Positions 5,450 to 7,794 of a stretch of DNA of 7,794 nt are shown here, piece by piece. The stretch comes from Promethearchaeota archaeon. GTDB lineage: Archaea; Asgardarchaeota; Lokiarchaeia; Sigynarchaeales; SOKP01. Every line of letters begins with the position of its first letter. The first letter of the stretch is position 1. The stretch is taken from assembly GCA_030668025.1 (NCBI GenBank), contig DAOUUT010000178.1, forward strand, positions 1 through 7,794, written 5' to 3'. The position numbers were made by a program, and so were the translations under genes. Under the pieces are notes generated by a model. That model saw only the letters and a list, made by a program, of their open reading frames with translations, did no database searches and had not been told where the DNA came from.

Positions 5450-6394
5450 ATGTCGATTAAGATGGATAAAAATAAAATAGTCCAAGATTTTTACGAAAAA
5501 TTAAAAGCTAAGGGTTATAAAGGAAAAATTGTCTCTGCTAAATACCTTCCAGAGTTGCAAAAGTCCATCAAAAAATTTCACGAACAAAAGTTATTGGATC
5601 CAGATTTCTACGAAGAGTACAAAGATTATTTCGAATTTCAACCAGAAGCAGAATTCGGCGAGATTAAATCTCTCTTTATTATAACTGTACCACAACCTCA
5701 ATACAAAGTTATTTTTCATTGGAATAATAAAGAAGTTCCTCTGATCGTCCCCCCTACTTATTTACACGGTAGTGCTGTAATCGACGAAGTTAAAGCATTT
5801 CTAACGGAAATTTTAAAACCTTCGGGTTATAACGTAGAATTTGCTCGAGTTCCTCAAAAAACTCTAGCAGTGCGTGTTGGATTAGCTGAATACGGTAGAA
5901 ATAACATTACTTATGTGCACGGTATGGGTAGTTTTCATCGACCTTCTACCTTTTATTCGAACTTCCCTTACGAGGAAGACAACTGGCAGGAACTACAAAT
6001 GATGGATTTATGTAAGGAATGCTCCACTTGCGTTCGAAATTGCCCAACTGGAGCTATTCCTACCGATCGGTTCCTCTTACGCGCCGAATATTGTTTGACT
6101 TTTCACAATGAACATCCCGCAGATGTTCCTTTTCCTGATTGGATCGATCCCTCTTGGCACAACTGTTTAGTTGGATGCATGCATTGCCAAAAAATATGTC
6201 CCGCAAACAAGAAAGTCATAAATTGGGTAGAACCAGGACCAACATTCAACGAAGAAGAGACAAAATTGCTCTTGAGCGGAAAGAATGTAGAACAGCTTCC
6301 TGACGAAACTAGAAAAAAAGTTGAAAAGCACGACTTAGCTAACTATTTATATGTATATCCTCGGAATTTAGGTGCTATTCTTAATCGAGAATAA
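5450..6394 (+). CDS. QueG-like double 4Fe-4S cluster protein
   Basis: The protein (314 residues from ATG 5450) resembles the epoxyqueuosine reductase/COG1600 superfamily. With numbering from this ATG, it has an N-terminal alpha/beta region, the block LAVRVGLAEYGRNN (139-152; family RAGLGxxGKN), and two ferredoxin-type motifs: CKECSTCVRNCP (188-199) and CLVGCMHCQKICP (239-251), which would ligate two 4Fe-4S clusters. The second motif and its context (GCMHCQKICPANK) closely follow QueG's GCDxCQxVCPWN. QueG reduces epoxyqueuosine in tRNA with cobalamin, but archaea make archaeosine rather than queuosine, so another reductase role is likely; the cobalamin site cannot be confirmed here. The start is uncertain: GTG 5444, ATG 5450 and ATG 5462 are in frame, and AGTGAT at 5443-5448 pairs partly with the 16S end but is too close to 5450. 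It follows the RCK gene by about 50 bp and could share its transcript. Confidence 0.82.
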   Translation: MSIKMDKNKIVQDFYEKLKAKGYKGKIVSAKYLPELQKSIKKFHEQKLLDPDFYEEYKDYFEFQPEAEFGEIKSLFIITVPQPQYKVIFHWNNKEVPLIVPPTYLHGSAVIDEVKAFLTEILKPSGYNVEFARVPQKTLAVRVGLAEYGRNNITYVHGMGSFHRPSTFYSNFPYEEDNWQELQMMDLCKECSTCVRNCPTGAIPTDRFLLRAEYCLTFHNEHPADVPFPDWIDPSWHNCLVGCMHCQKICPANKKVINWVEPGPTFNEEETKLLLSGKNVEQLPDETRKKVEKHDLANYLYVYPRNLGAILNRE

Positions 6395-6439
6395 CTTATA
6401 ATGAGTTCATATCATCTTGTTGTTTGAAATAATTAAATC

Positions 6440-6850
6440 TTATGTCTTATCTTTAAATTTGAATATCGAATAAGTTCCTAATGCTTTTGCTACAATTTGG
6501 CCGTCGTTTAATATTTCAGAATCCATTGTAACAATTTTTTTGCCTTGATGTATTACTTTTGTATTGCAGGTAAGCACACCAGCCTTAGTAGCTTTAAAAT
6601 AATTAATTTTGATTTCAATTGTTGCACAAAGTTCGTTTTTACCTAAATTGGTATATGCTGCTGCTCCCATACCCGTATCTGCCATCGAATATAACACACC
6701 GCCGTGGACTACCTTGTGAGGATTTAACAATTTATCAACAACATCTAAAGTGCATTGAGAATATCCTCTTTCGAGTTTAGTAAATTTTAAACCAATTAAA
6801 TCCCCAAATGGATGGAAACCTTTCATATTCAGCGGAAAATTTTTCAACAT
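6440..6850 (-). CDS. PaaI-type hotdog-fold acyl-CoA thioesterase
   Basis: The complete 136-residue protein is the usual length for a single hotdog domain of the PaaI/4HBT family (COG2050). These cytoplasmic enzymes hydrolyse acyl- or aryl-CoA thioesters and are typically tetramers. Diagnostic sequence is LLNPHKVVHGGVLYSMADTGMG (within 41-62), containing the HGG turn (49-51) at the CoA/acyl site and the acidic D58 at the catalytic position on the central helix. It is followed by beta strands ATIEIKINYFKAT (76-88), LTCNTKVIHQGKKIVTMDSEI (within 93-113) and the closing AKALGTYSIF (121-130). The acyl substrate cannot be inferred. The ATG at 6850 gives a slightly long N-terminus; M9 is an alternative. 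No strong TATA box or Shine-Dalgarno motif is visible upstream. It converges on the QueG-like gene with a 45-bp gap that shows no clear terminator. Confidence 0.9.
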   Translation of the reverse strand: MLKNFPLNMKGFHPFGDLIGLKFTKLERGYSQCTLDVVDKLLNPHKVVHGGVLYSMADTGMGAAAYTNLGKNELCATIEIKINYFKATKAGVLTCNTKVIHQGKKIVTMDSEILNDGQIVAKALGTYSIFKFKDKT

Positions 6851-6957
6851 ATTAAGATTTAATAAAATAATGTTTAAGAATGTTCTGTTTAAAACTGCTT
6901 TTTACCTTGGTTTTAACATTCTCTCCAATTGGTAACAAACTTTCTGGATTCACAATA

Positions 6958-6965
6958 TTTAAATA
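6958..6965 (+). promoter_or_regulatory. TATA box candidate of the DUF3795 operon
   Basis: TTTAAATA, identical to the tnpB box. It predicts a start site near 6990 and a leader of about 50 bases that carries a Shine-Dalgarno motif. A second AT-rich candidate (ATATAATT, 6993-7000) would give a leader of about 20 bases. The rest of the 192-bp gap (6851-6957) shows nothing I can assign. Confidence 0.45.
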
Positions 6966-6988
6966 CGATATAGGATAGTACTATATCG
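6966..6988 (+). promoter_or_regulatory. Inverted repeat between two TATA-like boxes, possible operator
   Basis: Perfect 8-bp arms CGATATAG (6966-6973) and CTATATCG (6981-6988) are separated by 7 bases. The centre holds a second, overlapping 10-bp palindrome, ATAGTACTAT (6975-6984). It starts directly after TTTAAATA and ends just before ATATAATT, so a protein bound here would affect either promoter. Arms of this size occur by chance in AT-rich DNA; the location is the main argument. Confidence 0.45.
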
Positions 6989-7031
6989 AACAATATAATT
7001 AAAATTAGCCTACACACTTGAAAGTATATCT

Positions 7032-7037
7032 AGGTGA
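7032..7037 (+). promoter_or_regulatory. Shine-Dalgarno motif deciding the DUF3795 start
   Basis: AGGTGA, the core complement of the archaeal 16S 3' end, lies five bases before the ATG at 7043. The upstream in-frame GTG at 7034 is inside this motif and is therefore not the start. Confidence 0.7.
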
Positions 7038-7042
7038 ATGAA

Positions 7043-7387
7043 ATGGGAAAAGGAAAAATGTTATCGTTTTGTGGAATAAATTGTACCGAGTGTCCAGCAT
7101 ATTTAGCAACCCAAAAAAACGACGAAGAAGAAATAAAAAAGATTGCAAACGAGTGGTCAAGTGATGCGATGAAGTTCACACCTGAGGAAATTTATTGCGA
7201 CGGTTGCTGTAAGGAGGGACGACATTTTAGCTGGGTTCCAAACTGCGATATTAGAATATGTTGCATGGAGAAAGAATTAGAGAATTGCGCTTACTGCGAA
7301 AGTTATATTTGTGATATTCTGAAAAATAGTCTTGATAAATCTCCGAGTGCTAAACAAAATTTAGAAGAAATTCGACAAAAATTATAA
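7043..7387 (+). CDS. Cysteine-rich DUF3795 protein
   Basis: This small protein (114 residues from ATG 7043) matches DUF3795 (PF12675). It has an N-terminal LSFCGINCTECPAYLAT (7-23), a tryptophan followed by TPEEIYCDGCC (46-56), CDIRICC (68-74), CAYCESYIC (82-90) and a C-terminal amphipathic LEEIRQKL helix. It contains twelve cysteines (10, 14, 17, 52, 55, 56, 68, 73, 74, 82, 85, 90), several in CxxC or CxxxC spacing. This suggests bound zinc or Fe-S, but the family has no established function that I know of. The ATG at 7043 is chosen over a GTG at 7034 because of the Shine-Dalgarno motif. The next gene begins 32 bp downstream with no terminator between, so the two are probably co-transcribed. 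The leadered, Shine-Dalgarno-driven start contrasts with the leaderless genes earlier in the window. Confidence 0.9.
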   Translation: MGKGKMLSFCGINCTECPAYLATQKNDEEEIKKIANEWSSDAMKFTPEEIYCDGCCKEGRHFSWVPNCDIRICCMEKELENCAYCESYICDILKNSLDKSPSAKQNLEEIRQKL

Positions 7388-7419
7388 ATAAAATTTAAAG
7401 GACAAAGAAGTGGTAAGAA

Positions 7420-7794
7420 GTGGCAAAAATAGATTTGGAAGAAGCTAAAAAATCGGGATTAAAATTAATGGATGAATCAAAAGCTGTAATTCTAACGACA
7501 ATTGATTCGGATGGTTTTCCAATAACGCGAGCAATGTTTAATCTAAGAAATAAGGAGCAATTCCCTGAATTTTCAGAATTTTTTAAAAATCAACGAAACC
7601 AATTTACAATCTACATTTCAACTAATACTTCTTCAAGTAAGGTTGCTCATCTAAGAAAAAATCCTAAGATGAGTGTATATTTCTGCGACACAGATGATTT
7701 TAAGGGTTTTATGTTAGGAGGTTCAGTAGAAATTGTTGATGATATGGAGTTAAAGAAGAAAATCTGGTTAGATTGGTGGACCCAATATTATCCA
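7420..7794 (+). CDS. COG3871-like split-barrel flavoprotein (PNPOx family), 3' end cut
   Basis: An open frame from GTG 7420 continues past the right edge (125 codons visible). The protein matches the pyridoxamine 5'-phosphate oxidase-like split barrel of the general stress protein 26 group (COG3871): an N-terminal helix (5-19), AVILTTIDSDGFPITRAM (22-39; the laTxdxdGxPxxRxM strand pair), FTIYISTNTSSSKVAHLRKNP (within 62-82; T-x(3)-SxK phosphate-contact region for the flavin), MSVYF (84-88), and GFMLGGSVEIVDD (96-108), then an aromatic helix (IWLDWWTQYYP). Such proteins bind FMN, FAD or F420, and the cofactor cannot be told here. An in-frame TAA at 7414 leaves GTG 7420 as the first possible start, and the next Met is residue 17, too far into the domain helix. 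The Shine-Dalgarno context is weak. It is 32 bp behind the DUF3795 gene in a likely operon. Confidence 0.87.
   Translation, partial: MAKIDLEEAKKSGLKLMDESKAVILTTIDSDGFPITRAMFNLRNKEQFPEFSEFFKNQRNQFTIYISTNTSSSKVAHLRKNPKMSVYFCDTDDFKGFMLGGSVEIVDDMELKKKIWLDWWTQYYP

Noticed and set aside
1..7794. CRISPR array, tRNA, rRNA or multi-gene defence system
   Set aside because: No regularly spaced repeats, no tRNA-like cloverleaf and no cluster of nuclease/helicase genes were seen; TnpB alone does not make a defence locus.

Overview
This AT-rich window looks like archaeal chromosome. TATA-like boxes sit about 26-30 bases upstream of several start codons, giving apparently leaderless genes, and other starts carry short Shine-Dalgarno motifs. 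The gene families present (DUF362, DUF3795, FAD_oxidored, an archaeal-style TnpB, a potassium-channel-like RCK protein, COG3871) are typical of anaerobic archaea. An Asgard-type archaeon (Loki-/Thor-/Heimdall-like) is my best guess, but nothing here proves the lineage. No rRNA, tRNA or CRISPR array was seen.

Layout. Bases 1-474 (minus) hold the intact N-terminal third or so of a TnpB protein (IS200/IS605 type, RNA-guided nuclease family), cut by the left window edge. It is divergent from an ICMT/PEMT-like membrane methyltransferase (544-1413, plus), and the 69-bp gap holds a TATA-like box for each. A small four-helix membrane protein (1525-1923) follows and ends in a poly-T terminator, where it meets a convergent DUF362 gene (minus). 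Upstream of DUF362, on the same strand, is an 80-codon 3' remnant of an FAD-dependent oxidoreductase (2976-3215). The plus strand then carries a retinol-dehydrogenase-like SDR (3322-4158), a channel-like protein with two RCK domains and a lost selectivity filter (4238-5398), and a QueG-like double 4Fe-4S protein (about 5450-6394). A PaaI-type hotdog thioesterase lies on the minus strand (6440-6850). Last come a cysteine-rich DUF3795 protein (7043-7387) and, 32 bp downstream, a COG3871 split-barrel flavoprotein (7420 to the right edge), probably one operon.

How it fits together. Most genes seem to be separate transcription units and no single pathway is evident. There is a redox/cofactor theme (DUF362, the FAD remnant, SDR, QueG-like Fe-S protein, DUF3795, split-barrel protein) and a membrane theme (methyltransferase, four-helix protein, RCK protein). 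The most unusual items are the RCK protein whose TVGYG filter position reads TVRRP, the 11-bp tandem repeat abutting its TATA box, palindromes just downstream of the TATA boxes of the SDR and DUF3795 genes, the solo TnpB, and the decayed oxidoreductase. I found no convincing new multi-gene system.
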